From positions 1-11,825 of the forward strand of contig URCX01000052.1 of the NCBI GenBank assembly GCA_900546465.1: a DNA stretch of 11,825 nucleotides. The letters are read 5' to 3'. Below are positions 1 to 9,082 of the stretch, one piece after another. The notes under the pieces are model-generated. The model made no database searches, was not told where the DNA came from, and worked only from the letters and a program-made list of their open reading frames with translations. The translations under genes and the position numbers were made by a program. Position 1 is the first letter of the stretch. Every line of letters starts with the position of its first letter. This stretch comes from an uncultured Bacteroidota bacterium (lineage in GTDB: Bacteria > Bacteroidota > Bacteroidia > Bacteroidales > P3).

Positions 1-176
1 TCTTCGGTCTCCGCCTCGCCCTTTAAGTTTACCGCTTGATAATCTATTTACAGAGAACATAGAAGTAACATTGCATAAAATCAACTTATTACAAGCATAA
101 ACCCAATGCCGTTTTATTGATGCCGAATCCGCGTTGGGGGGATTTTTTCGGGATTTGAGAAAATTAAAACGGCGGC

Positions 177-3100
177 TTATAATGTCAGACGTATGGAAAA
201 TCCGCCTTGTGTGGTAGAGTTGGGGAAGGCATTGGATACGTAAGGAGTGTTGGCGGTCATTTCAAAATAGGCTTTCAAGACGATTTTTTCTGTAAGGGAG
301 TACTCACCTGATAGGTTCAAGGTGAAGACTTTGGAACCTGAGGATATAAGGTTTATGTTTTGGTCTATCTTTCGCAATGTGGTCTTATTGATGTTTATTG
401 CCAAGTCTGCTTTGACCAAGATGTCGCTTTTGAGTTGTCGGGTATTGGCTTCGCCCATTCGTATGTTGAGTTCTACATCTTTGAAACGGTAACCTGCTCC
501 GATGACGTAGGAGGTGCGGCTTACTTCCGTGAGTTGCGAGTTGGAGAAAGAGAGAGAGAGGTTACGATCTCGGCGTACTTCAAAATTGGTTTGGAAACTG
601 TTTTTGAGGTTCACGTCTATCTTGAAAAGGGGACTTAGTTGCTCGCTTATGCTTACTTGATCTATTATGTCTTTTGCAATGAAGTTGTTGCTTATTTGGT
701 TTCTTACCCATTCGGTTCCGTAATCGTAATTCTTGTCAAGAGGGACACGATTGTCGGTTGTGAAGGCTCCTATATTATATTCGCAACTGTAATTGGAGGA
801 AAGAGTGATGGAGTTTGCCCATTTCTTCACCCATTCGTTTTTACTCAAGCCCGTGTAACTTATTTTCCAATTAGGCATAGGCATTTTCAAGAACGGACTG
901 AGGCTTTGGCTGGAGGCGTTTCCTCCGGTATAGGCTGCGAGGAATGCCGGTATGAGTACTTGTTGGCTCAAGGCTCCGTATCCGTCGGGATAGAGTATTC
1001 CTGTTACTGTGTCGGCTATCATTATGCCTGAATAGTCGGAATTGAACGCTGCGTTTTTGGCTGCCAATCGTTTTGCTATCTCGCTGCGGTTGGAAAGGAA
1101 GGTTGTGAATGTGCTGCTGATGTTATCTGCGTCCGTTCCTTTGAAAAGGGTAGGCAGGGCTATTATGGATATGCTGTATCTGCCTGTTCGCATAGGAGAA
1201 AGCGGTCCGTTTATTCTGTCGAACTCGGTATCGTATTTGTAATATGCGGAGAACATTTCGCTTTTGGTTCGTTTGAAGCTGATGTCTATGTTCAATTCTT
1301 TGAATGGTTCGACCTTTACTTGTGCGTTTATGGTCTCGGTGCTTTTCTGTATCAAGGCGGAGTTAAGCATACTGTCGGTACTCAACCATGAATTGTCGAT
1401 GGCTTTGTCTATTATGGAGAGACTTTGCGAGCCGAAGACGAAAGGGAAGCCGGGGGCGAAGTTTTTATCCGGTGTCGTTCCCAACCATTTTGCAACAGGC
1501 ATGAAGCCGGGTAAGGATGTGCCTTCGTTCAAACTGTAATTGACCGATACGGTTTTGATGCACGTTACAAAACGCAAGGAATAGTTCATCAGCTCTTTCA
1601 TGAATTTGGCAGTGGCTGAAATGCTGTCAGAGGCTGTTGCGGTGGAATCCTTTTGGGCGTTTTTATTGTTTTGAAGTTTCATAGGTTTACGCGGTGTTCC
1701 GAAAGGGGTGTTTCCTTTTTGTGCTTCGTATGCCTTTTTGATTATAGGCACTTTGTTATACAGAGTGGATAGACTGAAACTTGTGGTTGCGGAAATTCGT
1801 CTTGCGTTTTCTATGTCGTTACCCAATGAACGGGTTGCCTCTGTCGAGGACATGAATTTGTATGTCCCGCTATAAGAAGCGTTCATTCTTACCCAATCCA
1901 AGTAAGGGAGTTTGTTTATAGGAACATTGACGCTTACTTTATAGTTTTGTGTGAATTGTTGAGCCCTGCCGAGTGCCATGACAGAAGTCCATACGGAATC
2001 TCTTTTCTCTTTGGTGTCTATTCTTCCGCGAGGTTCTTCTATGAGTGCGTTCACTGTTGCATCGTATTCAAACTTGATGTTAGATGTAAGGTCGTATTTG
2101 AAAGTGTAGGCTCTGTTCATATAGAACTGTTTATAGAAATAGGGTTCCATGATAACGAGACCTTGGCTTTTAGGTCTTAAAAGGGTTTCCTCAAAGTCTC
2201 TTACAACTTCTGTTCTGAAAGAGAAAGATTTCGGATAGTAGTAAAACGTAAAGTCTCTCAATATGGCAAAGGCTTTTTTCTTGAAGAGGGGAACCTTAGA
2301 GAATGGTTTCCAGCCTTTGGAGTTGACATCATATTGATAACCCAAGGAGCCTCTGTGTTGAGTCTTTGTATTATGGTCTATATCTACGTCTCTTGCATAA
2401 GTAGATGAGTAGGAATAGGAGGCGTTCCAGTTTTCTATGTCATAGAAGTGTCGTTTCAATGCTCTGTCGCCCAAACGGTCTTTTCTTATATTCATGAAAT
2501 TGAGATTTGTGCGGCTGACATAATCTTGTACAAGGTGGCGTATGGAGTCTTTTTCCCGCTCGCTCCTGTAACTCATAAGGTCATTCTCCAATTTGACATC
2601 GGGATCGAGAGGGTTGTATTTCGGATTGCTTACGGATTGTGAGTAATCGAAATGAAGTGGTAGTCTTATGCCGATTTTCTCTGGGAAGAGTTTGCCGACT
2701 TCTATATTGGTTGCTACATCTATGGTACCGATATTGTCTTGTGATATTTCGGATATTTTTTGTTCTATGCCGCCAAAGCCTGCCGAACGATAGGAGGCGG
2801 AAACCGAAACATCGCCCAAATCCGCCAGATTGGCTCTTGCGAAGCCTGTTGCCGCCCAACCTCCGGAGCGATTGAAGTCTGTCAATCGTAATTCGTTTAT
2901 CCATATTTCTGCCGATTTAGGCAGCATATCGTCATCGTCGTTCAGGCTTTGCTTCTTGGGATTTCGAATTCCTATCATGATGACCTTTACACCTGCAATA
3001 TTGGGTGTGCCGAGTACGGTCATCTTTCTGCCTTCATAATTCTCATAATATGGTATGGTGGAACTGACTGTTTGGTCGTTGGAACGGATTCTGGCATTTC

Positions 3101-6100
3101 GGTTCTCTTTCACTTTTACGAGTTGCTCCAAATCTATATCCAATTCATTGTCCGGCGACCATATTGCTTCGCGATTGCTTGCTCCAACGTACCATGGAGT
3201 GAAAGTCAAAGGTACTTCGTATTCGTAATAGTTGTTGGTAAAGTCTGTTCCAAGTCTTATGAACAAAGAAAGGTCGCCTTTCTTATAATCGTCAAACTCG
3301 TTTATTTTCTCGGCATGAACAAACATCTTCAAACGTTTGTATTGCCGCATGTCGAAATCGGTTGTCTTATATATGGCTCTTGCGTCGCCATCTCCGAGTT
3401 CCCGAACTTTCAGACTTTGTGCCTGTTCGTTCATATTGGTTACGGAAGTCGTGCTGATTAATTTCTCTTGCTCTATTCCGGGTGGAATAACGTATGGAAT
3501 AGGGCTTCGCATTCCGTTTTCTTCATAGTTCACTGATGCAACAGTAAAGGTGGTATTCTCACTTTGAGTTCCGCTCGGATAAATTCCCGGGGTGAGAAGA
3601 TTATCCGTATATTTTCTCCACTCTCCGCTTACGAGCTCGAATGTTCCGAATCTCAAAATAACAGGTTCTTCAAAGTCCCTTAGGAATACCCGCATGAAGC
3701 GAATGGATTGATAACCGTGAATATCGCCGACGGTTCTGTTCGGTTCTCTTATCGGGATTTTGAATTGATACCATTTGCAGTCTGTTGTTCTGCCGTTAGG
3801 CAATGATATATTGCGTGCTTCCTGTATATCGGCAATGTGATTTTTGCCGACAACCATATTTTCCGGCGTAAGGTCTATCACATATTCGTAATAGTTTTCG
3901 GCTTCCGAAAGAGTGTTGTCCTGATTTATGTCTTCAACATTCGGCAAGGACGATGACTGCGAACTGTATTCGGAATTATCCGAGGCTATAGATGAATTGC
4001 CTTCTGCTCCGTTGTATTTCTTGTAGCGTTCCAGTATTTTGGCATTCGTTTGGTCGTAATGCTGACTTCTGAAATACATAAAATCATCTGCCGATGGGTC
4101 TGCTATAAGACGTTCGTATGCGTCTTGCTCCAACTGTTGGCTTGTAATTTCCAAAAATCTTGCGAAAAAAGTTCTTTCATCGGCAGATGACAATCCGTCA
4201 TATCCAACATCCTGATATTGTCTTGCCGATGGGTCGTTACTGAATGCGTTTACGATGGATTGCAAACGAGGAACCCGACCCCAGATTGTTGTGTCCATAT
4301 CGGCAACTTCCGCAGTTGTCGGCAATCCGTTCTCGAAACTCTTTCTGCCATCTCTCAATATGTCTTCGGAAACCTCCCCAAGATTGAAATAGAGCTTTCC
4401 TCCACTATGCTGAGGATTGTCTATGAATGGATCCATTACCCAAAACTCAATGTATTCGATGTTTGCAGCTTCAAAATCCGTCGTTTCCAATTTTCGCATT
4501 ATACCTCCCCAACGCGTTGATGGGGAACGCAAAGAGCCGTCCGGCATAAGTCCGGCGGAATACGCAGATGTGGTGTCGTAATTATAAGGTCCTCTTTCCG
4601 AAGGGTAGAAAGCAATATTAAACTCTCGGACATTGGGATTCTGTCCTTGCTGCATCTGTTTATTAGGGTGGAATTCTTTTTCCGATATAGCCCTTGTATA
4701 AGCATGCGAACGGTCATCTGAATTGATATTCGAGGGTGGAGATCTATAGAAGTTGTCATCTATATAATACCATGCCAATTTGGCTCTGTTGAAACCGTAA
4801 GTCAAGCCAAGGTCTTTGCGAGTTTCCGGAAAAAGAGGCTGAGCGGTATTATAATCTTGGGGTGTTGATGCAAGGAACCACGAACTCACGGCTTTCAAAT
4901 CATAAGAACGTTTTGCCGATTCAAAATCGTCTATGTATGCAGTACCGGTTTTGCCAATCACTCGCGGATTTCCGGGAATGAAATGTGCGAACTCTCCGCT
5001 GAAATTGAGTATCGATGGCGCTTTTGTTTGATAAAACGGCAACAAATCCACCAATTTGGTAAGCCAAGGGATTTCTTTTCGGTAGTTTATGTCGAAACCC
5101 CAAAGCGTATTGCTGGTCGGCTCTTCTTTATAGTTTACTTTCTGAGTTATCGGGCTTTCATGGAGATTCATAAAGGTTGCTCCGAGTGTGAAATCCTTGT
5201 TTATTTCGTAGTTTGCTCTCAGTCCGAACATACGTTTGGTTACTGCACTGAACACGGAGTTCGCTTCCGTTGATACAGTTATCGGAGTGCCGGAGTTCAA
5301 GTAGCCTTGATTGATTATTCTAACCCTTCCCATTGCATAATCCACCGTATAATCTGTTCCTTCCGTCAATGTTATTCCTCCTGCCATTACTCTGACTGAA
5401 CCTTGCGGCACATTCATCGAACCAAGCGATATTTCTGAACCGGAGGAAGACTTATACCGTCCTTCGAGATAGAATTTATTCTGATTGGGATATTGTTCGG
5501 CTTGCGACTTTGTAAGAGTGTAGAGAGAGTCAAAGCAATATTTATTCGCCAATTCCTCATTATCCAATGTTTCTCGCAAGTCCTTACCGAACGGTTCAAC
5601 GGTTGGGAAATATATAAGAGCCTTATCTTTCTGTATTGTTCCTCCGTTGGCAGCTGCATTGTCAATAAAATCGAATACTCCGTCAGGATACATATTCTGA
5701 TTATTATCCATTCTATCCAATCCGAAGACCTGCAAAAGCGGAATACCCTCTTTGTTCCCTTCTCTGAAATATCCGGTTTGCACTCCGTCCTCATCGGCTT
5801 GATATAATATGTTCAGACGGAAGTCTTCTTGCGAAATCTGATAGGCTTGCGGCAAACGATAAACGTTTTTCATCATTAAACGCCACATAGGGTTGCGAAC
5901 ATTCAAAGAAGAGCTTTTCAAAAGTTTCACAACCAAAGTATTCGGATCGGTAATTCCTTCATCTGAGAACTCTCCCACCTGATAAGTGGTTGTATCACCC
6001 ACTATCTGATAACGAAACGCAACTGCAAGCACTTGATCTGCCGCTAGCGATTGCGTAAGCGAAATAAAACCGAGTTTGGGGTTGAGTGTATATTCGGAAG

Positions 6101-7361
6101 GAGAAAGTTTACGGGCACTTTCCACCTTTTCATAATTCTGTCCCGATACAAAACCCAAGCCTTGCAAGTAAGAACTTATGGCATTTATGCTTCTTATGGT
6201 ATTAACGTTCACAACGTCCAACAATCTGTTTGAAAGATACTGATCCGGCAACTCTCTTGCTCCCGGAATTTCAATGGAAGGATTTTGCCCATAAGGTTTC
6301 GCTTCTCCCAAATCGGCAAAGGCTGCGAGGTTTCTGTTATTGGTTACCGCAGCTCCTATATTCGTTCTCCAGACTTCAATTTTGGTGATTATTATATTCG
6401 AGTTTATTATAGGCAAAGTACTCATTGCCTTATTGTAATTGTCATAGAAATATTGGGAAAGGAAGAAATGTCGATTATCATCGTAATCATACGCCTTGAA
6501 ATTAAATTCCTGCATTTGAGCTCCCCCTTGAACTGTAACCGTACTTGATTCGGACTTCTGTTGAGAGAAGACTGCGTCCAAGGTAAGGTTACCGAATTTC
6601 AATTTTGTCTTGACACCAAACAAGGATTGACTGCCTTGAATAAGGCTTAGCGGTAAAGGAAAACTTATATTGCCTGCTTCCAACAACTGAATAATATCAT
6701 CTTCCTTTCCTTCGTACTTCAACTTCAACTCATTCTCGAAATCGAATGTCGCTTCGGTATTGTAATTAAAATTAAGGTTGATTGCCGTTCCTATTTGAGC
6801 CAGCACATTCAACTGAAAGTTCATGTCAAAATCCAAAGCAGTCGTACTCCTTTGACTTTCACTCAAAGCAAGGTTTTCATTGCGATTATTAACCACTCCG
6901 AACTTTATCTCCGCACTTCCGCTCGGACGTATATCTATATTTTGCCCTCCGAAAATGGTTTCAAACAGTTCGCTGTTCACTTTAAGTTGCGGAATAAGAT
7001 TTCCAAGCACTCCATCATCGGACGAACTAAGCATTTTGGAAGTCTGAGAACGGCTTTTCCAATAATCGTCTATCATCTTATCCATATCGTAGTTCTGATA
7101 TTCCGAGAAAGATAGCACTTTCCTTTCTATGACAATATCGCCTACTTTCTTCAAAAGCACGTATTCGTTACTGCTTTCGTCATATTCTACGCTTGTCTTT
7201 ATGTTTTGCGGGGAATTAAGGTATAAAGGACTGCCGACACTGTCGTTTATGGAATATCGCAAGCTGTCGCTCTGAGCATGCAATATGCCCGCAACAGAAA
7301 GAATGACCATGGTAAAAAGTACAAACTTCAAACGCAAGAATCCGTTTCCCAAAAACTTCAT
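177..7361 (-). CDS. sprA: T9SS outer-membrane translocon SprA (Sov)
   Basis: SprA is the very large outer-membrane beta-barrel (36 strands in the known structure) through which type IX secretion clients cross the outer membrane, working with PorV and a plug protein. The product is 2,394 residues, matching the roughly 2,400-2,500 usual for the family. Residues 1-29 form a signal peptide (hydrophobic FVLFTMVILSVAGIL) with likely cleavage HA|Q. Family landmarks include IPQLKVNSELFETIFGG and IDIRPSG (about 123-149), FNYNTEATFDFENELKLKYEG (about 198-218), YIDDFESAKRSYDL (about 808-821), EFWVMDPF (about 972) and GFGGIEQK (about 1525). The end, GGFSIRLTL, looks like a final barrel strand. I chose the ATG at 7361 rather than an upstream in-frame TTG at 7376 because GGTGGAG lies 6 bases before it and the signal peptide then begins properly. 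No frameshift or truncation is seen. The ruvA stop is 16 bases upstream, suggesting co-transcription. Identification is secure from the motifs and length. Confidence 0.97.
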   Translation of the reverse strand: MKFLGNGFLRLKFVLFTMVILSVAGILHAQSDSLRYSINDSVGSPLYLNSPQNIKTSVEYDESSNEYVLLKKVGDIVIERKVLSFSEYQNYDMDKMIDDYWKSRSQTSKMLSSSDDGVLGNLIPQLKVNSELFETIFGGQNIDIRPSGSAEIKFGVVNNRNENLALSESQRSTTALDFDMNFQLNVLAQIGTAINLNFNYNTEATFDFENELKLKYEGKEDDIIQLLEAGNISFPLPLSLIQGSQSLFGVKTKLKFGNLTLDAVFSQQKSESSTVTVQGGAQMQEFNFKAYDYDDNRHFFLSQYFYDNYNKAMSTLPIINSNIIITKIEVWRTNIGAAVTNNRNLAAFADLGEAKPYGQNPSIEIPGARELPDQYLSNRLLDVVNVNTIRSINAISSYLQGLGFVSGQNYEKVESARKLSPSEYTLNPKLGFISLTQSLAADQVLAVAFRYQIVGDTTTYQVGEFSDEGITDPNTLVVKLLKSSSLNVRNPMWRLMMKNVYRLPQAYQISQEDFRLNILYQADEDGVQTGYFREGNKEGIPLLQVFGLDRMDNNQNMYPDGVFDFIDNAAANGGTIQKDKALIYFPTVEPFGKDLRETLDNEELANKYCFDSLYTLTKSQAEQYPNQNKFYLEGRYKSSSGSEISLGSMNVPQGSVRVMAGGITLTEGTDYTVDYAMGRVRIINQGYLNSGTPITVSTEANSVFSAVTKRMFGLRANYEINKDFTLGATFMNLHESPITQKVNYKEEPTSNTLWGFDINYRKEIPWLTKLVDLLPFYQTKAPSILNFSGEFAHFIPGNPRVIGKTGTAYIDDFESAKRSYDLKAVSSWFLASTPQDYNTAQPLFPETRKDLGLTYGFNRAKLAWYYIDDNFYRSPPSNINSDDRSHAYTRAISEKEFHPNKQMQQGQNPNVREFNIAFYPSERGPYNYDTTSAYSAGLMPDGSLRSPSTRWGGIMRKLETTDFEAANIEYIEFWVMDPFIDNPQHSGGKLYFNLGEVSEDILRDGRKSFENGLPTTAEVADMDTTIWGRVPRLQSIVNAFSNDPSARQYQDVGYDGLSSADERTFFARFLEITSQQLEQDAYERLIADPSADDFMYFRSQHYDQTNAKILERYKKYNGAEGNSSIASDNSEYSSQSSSLPNVEDINQDNTLSEAENYYEYVIDLTPENMVVGKNHIADIQEARNISLPNGRTTDCKWYQFKIPIREPNRTVGDIHGYQSIRFMRVFLRDFEEPVILRFGTFELVSGEWRKYTDNLLTPGIYPSGTQSENTTFTVASVNYEENGMRSPIPYVIPPGIEQEKLISTTSVTNMNEQAQSLKVRELGDGDARAIYKTTDFDMRQYKRLKMFVHAEKINEFDDYKKGDLSLFIRLGTDFTNNYYEYEVPLTFTPWYVGASNREAIWSPDNELDIDLEQLVKVKENRNARIRSNDQTVSSTIPYYENYEGRKMTVLGTPNIAGVKVIMIGIRNPKKQSLNDDDDMLPKSAEIWINELRLTDFNRSGGWAATGFARANLADLGDVSVSASYRSAGFGGIEQKISEISQDNIGTIDVATNIEVGKLFPEKIGIRLPLHFDYSQSVSNPKYNPLDPDVKLENDLMSYRSEREKDSIRHLVQDYVSRTNLNFMNIRKDRLGDRALKRHFYDIENWNASYSYSSTYARDVDIDHNTKTQHRGSLGYQYDVNSKGWKPFSKVPLFKKKAFAILRDFTFYYYPKSFSFRTEVVRDFEETLLRPKSQGLVIMEPYFYKQFYMNRAYTFKYDLTSNIKFEYDATVNALIEEPRGRIDTKEKRDSVWTSVMALGRAQQFTQNYKVSVNVPINKLPYLDWVRMNASYSGTYKFMSSTEATRSLGNDIENARRISATTSFSLSTLYNKVPIIKKAYEAQKGNTPFGTPRKPMKLQNNKNAQKDSTATASDSISATAKFMKELMNYSLRFVTCIKTVSVNYSLNEGTSLPGFMPVAKWLGTTPDKNFAPGFPFVFGSQSLSIIDKAIDNSWLSTDSMLNSALIQKSTETINAQVKVEPFKELNIDISFKRTKSEMFSAYYKYDTEFDRINGPLSPMRTGRYSISIIALPTLFKGTDADNISSTFTTFLSNRSEIAKRLAAKNAAFNSDYSGIMIADTVTGILYPDGYGALSQQVLIPAFLAAYTGGNASSQSLSPFLKMPMPNWKISYTGLSKNEWVKKWANSITLSSNYSCEYNIGAFTTDNRVPLDKNYDYGTEWVRNQISNNFIAKDIIDQVSISEQLSPLFKIDVNLKNSFQTNFEVRRDRNLSLSFSNSQLTEVSRTSYVIGAGYRFKDVELNIRMGEANTRQLKSDILVKADLAININKTTLRKIDQNINLISSGSKVFTLNLSGEYSLTEKIVLKAYFEMTANTPYVSNAFPNSTTQGGFSIRLTL

Positions 7362-7367
7362 CGGTAT

Positions 7368-7374
7368 CTCCACC
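7368..7374 (-). promoter_or_regulatory. Ribosome binding site of sprA
   Basis: On the minus strand GGTGGAG is followed by six bases and then ATG at 7361. It supports the ATG start over the TTG at 7376, which would place this site inside the coding region. Shine-Dalgarno-like sites are weak or absent at most other starts in this window, so its presence is informative. Confidence 0.6.
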
Positions 7375-7377
7375 AAC

Positions 7378-7956
7378 TTATAAAATTTTCAACGCCAAGC
7401 GTATCAATTCCTCGACACCGTAATCCGATTTTTCTTTCAGAATTTTGTCCAAAGCCTTTTCGATTAGCACTTTGTTGAAGCCAAGCGTTTGTAGTGCTAA
7501 TAACGCTTCCTCTTTGTTTTTATTGTTGCTTTGAACTTCCACATTCGAGACTTCAAACTTGGAAAACGTATCTTTTAAGTCTATTATCACCCTTTGAGCC
7601 GTCTTAATACCTATTCCTTTGACTGCTTTTATTGCATTCACATCCTCTTTCACAACAGCACGAATAAGTTCATCGGAATTCAAAGAAGACAACATCATTC
7701 TCGCCGTATTAGCTCCTATTCCGTTAACCGAAATCAACGCCCTGAATACCGCTCTTTCTTTTTTTGAAGAGAAGCCGAAAAGTAATTGAGCGTCTTCTCG
7801 CACTATATGATGTACGAACAGCCTTCCGCTGCTTTTGTCTTTCAAGTCTGTATATGTCGTAAGCGATATTTCGACCCTGTATCCGACAGATGAACAGTTT
7901 ACGACAATATATGACGGCGTTATTTTCTCAAATTTACCCTCCAAAAACTCAAACAT
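7378..7956 (-). CDS. ruvA: Holliday junction branch migration protein RuvA
   Basis: RuvA binds four-way DNA junctions as a tetramer and loads the RuvB helicase for branch migration in recombination and repair. The 192-residue product has the usual length (about 190-205) and three-domain order. An OB-fold domain spans residues 1-63 (start MFEFLEGKFEKI), with acidic pin residues E54 and D55 in VREDAQLLFGF. Two helix-hairpin-helix motifs follow: VNGIGANTA at 77-85 and VKGIGIKTAQR at 112-122. A linker rich in N and K (about 140-150) leads to the C-terminal RuvB-contacting domain (EEALLALQTLGF at 149-160, then to 192). The ATG start lies about 13 bases after the predicted transcription start, so the leader is very short. 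sprA follows 16 bases after its TAA stop. From memory, ruvA next to sprA is a recurrent order in the Bacteroidota. ruvB and ruvC are not in the window. Confidence 0.96.
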   Translation of the reverse strand: MFEFLEGKFEKITPSYIVVNCSSVGYRVEISLTTYTDLKDKSSGRLFVHHIVREDAQLLFGFSSKKERAVFRALISVNGIGANTARMMLSSLNSDELIRAVVKEDVNAIKAVKGIGIKTAQRVIIDLKDTFSKFEVSNVEVQSNNKNKEEALLALQTLGFNKVLIEKALDKILKEKSDYGVEELIRLALKIL

Positions 7957-7973
7957 AAATCTCTATTTTGCCA

Positions 7974-8003
7974 CAAAAATACAAATAATCGGCAAGTTTG
8001 CAA
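7974..8003 (-). promoter_or_regulatory. Promoter of ruvA-sprA
   Basis: On the minus strand TTG (8003-8001) is followed after exactly 19 bases by TATTTTTG (7981-7974). This matches the Bacteroidota primary sigma consensus of TTTG/TTG near -33 and TAnnTTTG near -7. Transcription would start near 7968, a dozen bases before the ruvA ATG. The consensus is established for Bacteroides; its use here is inferred. Confidence 0.65.
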
Positions 8004-8057
8004 GCCGTGAGAAGAAAATAAAATCAGCGAAAGCCTGATTAAACGGAAAAACATCAG

Positions 8058-8065
8058 TAATTTTG
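8058..8065 (+). promoter_or_regulatory. Probable -7 box of the panB promoter
   Basis: TAATTTTG fits the TAnnTTTG -7 consensus and lies 31 bases before the panB ATG, giving a leader of about 25 bases. The expected -33 position (about 8035-8038) reads CTGA, only a weak match, so the promoter may be weak or helped by an activator. It is divergent from the ruvA promoter, with their -7 boxes about 75 bases apart. Confidence 0.45.
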
Positions 8066-8096
8066 CCGACAGAAACAAAACTAACGATAGAGAAAA

Positions 8097-8915
8097 ATGT
8101 CAGTTGCAAAAGCAAATACAAAAAGGATAACGGTCAAGACCTTGCAATCCATGGCAGACAGAGGCGAGAAGATTGCAATGCTTACAGCATACGACTACTC
8201 CATGGCAACCTTGGTCGATATGGCAGGAATAGATGTGGTATTGGTAGGAGACTCTGCCGCCAATGTAATGGCAGGTTACTCAACCACCTTGCCCATAACG
8301 CTTAATGAAATGATATACCATGCATCAAGCGTAGTGCGTGCCTGCAAGAGAGCTTTCGTTGTGGTGGACTTGCCGTTCGGAACTTACCAAGGCAATTCCA
8401 AAGAAGCACTTTGTTCAGCCATAAGGATAATGAAAGAAACAGAAGCCCACGCCGTAAAGATTGAAGGTGGTGAAGAAATACTCGAATCCGTCAAAAGAAT
8501 TTTATCTGCAGGGGTTCCTGTGATGGGACATTTGGGTTTGACTCCCCAATCCATCAACAAATTCGGTTCTTACTCCGTTCGGGCAACAGCCGAAGCCGAA
8601 GCCGAGAAACTCATTCGAGACGCCCATCTTTTGGAAGAGGCGGGCTGTTTCGGTTTGGTACTGGAAAAAATTCCTGCAAAGCTCGCAGGTCGCATAGCAT
8701 CTGAACTTCGCATACCTGTAATAGGAATAGGAGCCGGAGCAGAAGTAGATGGTCAGGTTTTAGTCTTGCATGACATGTTGGGAATAACACAAGAGTTCAC
8801 CCCTCGTTTCCTCCGCCGCTACTTAAACCTCGGAGAAGAGATAACAACCGCCATAGGAAAGTACGTAAAAGATGTAAAAGACATGGACTTTCCTAACGAA
8901 AACGAACAATATTAG
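8097..8915 (+). CDS. panB: 3-methyl-2-oxobutanoate hydroxymethyltransferase PanB
   Basis: PanB transfers a hydroxymethyl group from 5,10-methylenetetrahydrofolate to alpha-ketoisovalerate, making ketopantoate, the first committed step to pantothenate and coenzyme A in the cytoplasm. The product is 272 residues, typical of the family, and reads as a full TIM barrel. Conserved pieces are MLTAYDYSMA (28-37), LVGDSAANVMAGY (49-61), TTLPITLNEMIYHA (63-76), VVDLPFGTY (89-97), VKIEGG (120-125), GHLGLTPQS (144-152), LEKIP (189-193) and IGIGAGAEVDGQVLVLHDMLG (209-229). Metal and substrate residues recalled from the E. coli enzyme appear as D52, D91, E123, H145 and E190, so it should be active. The ATG at 8097 gives a usual N-terminus; no strong Shine-Dalgarno is seen, only an A-rich stretch. 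It appears monocistronic: a promoter-like box precedes it and a terminator follows. panC and panD are not in the window. Confidence 0.96.
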   Translation: MSVAKANTKRITVKTLQSMADRGEKIAMLTAYDYSMATLVDMAGIDVVLVGDSAANVMAGYSTTLPITLNEMIYHASSVVRACKRAFVVVDLPFGTYQGNSKEALCSAIRIMKETEAHAVKIEGGEEILESVKRILSAGVPVMGHLGLTPQSINKFGSYSVRATAEAEAEKLIRDAHLLEEAGCFGLVLEKIPAKLAGRIASELRIPVIGIGAGAEVDGQVLVLHDMLGITQEFTPRFLRRYLNLGEEITTAIGKYVKDVKDMDFPNENEQY

Positions 8916-8969
8916 AAAACAGCTCTTTCGTTTGCAGATTGCTGCAAATCAGATTGCTGAACAATAATA

Positions 8970-9013
8970 GGGGCTTGCCGTTTATACATTTTGGCAAGCC
9001 CTTTTATTATTTT
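8970..9013 (+). terminator. Intrinsic terminator of panB
   Basis: GGGCTTGCC (8971-8979) and GGCAAGCCC (8993-9001) form a perfect 9-bp GC-rich stem with a 13-base loop, followed at once by TTTTATTATTTT. G8970 and T9002 can add a G-U pair. It begins about 55 bases after the panB stop and lies upstream of the next gene's true start, which argues against an in-frame upward extension of that gene. Confidence 0.9.
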
Positions 9014-9082
9014 CTTTCACTTAACACAAACGCCGAAAGACTGAAAGGTGTCTTAGCAATACACAACAAAAAATTCAAAAGC

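Noticed and set aside
1..60. A minus-strand ATG at 60-58 open to the window edge (MFSVNRLSSGK...), and short open plus-strand tails from the edge.
   Set aside because: Only about 20-30 codons are visible, without a ribosome site or recognisable family; a gene cannot be supported.
1..176. A terminator for sprA was sought downstream of its stop.
   Set aside because: GCCG/CGGC words and a run of six T at 143-148 are present, but no stable stem followed by a T run on the minus strand was found, so none is annotated.
2949..3461. A 170-codon plus-strand open frame inside sprA, with several other plus-strand frames between 360 and 7115.
   Set aside because: They are antisense to an intact, strongly conserved gene, have no recognisable domains and odd composition, and arise from the codon use of the opposite strand.
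8939..9082. A 48-codon in-frame N-terminal extension of the T9SS cargo gene.
   Set aside because: It contains the panB terminator hairpin and would place the signal peptide internally.
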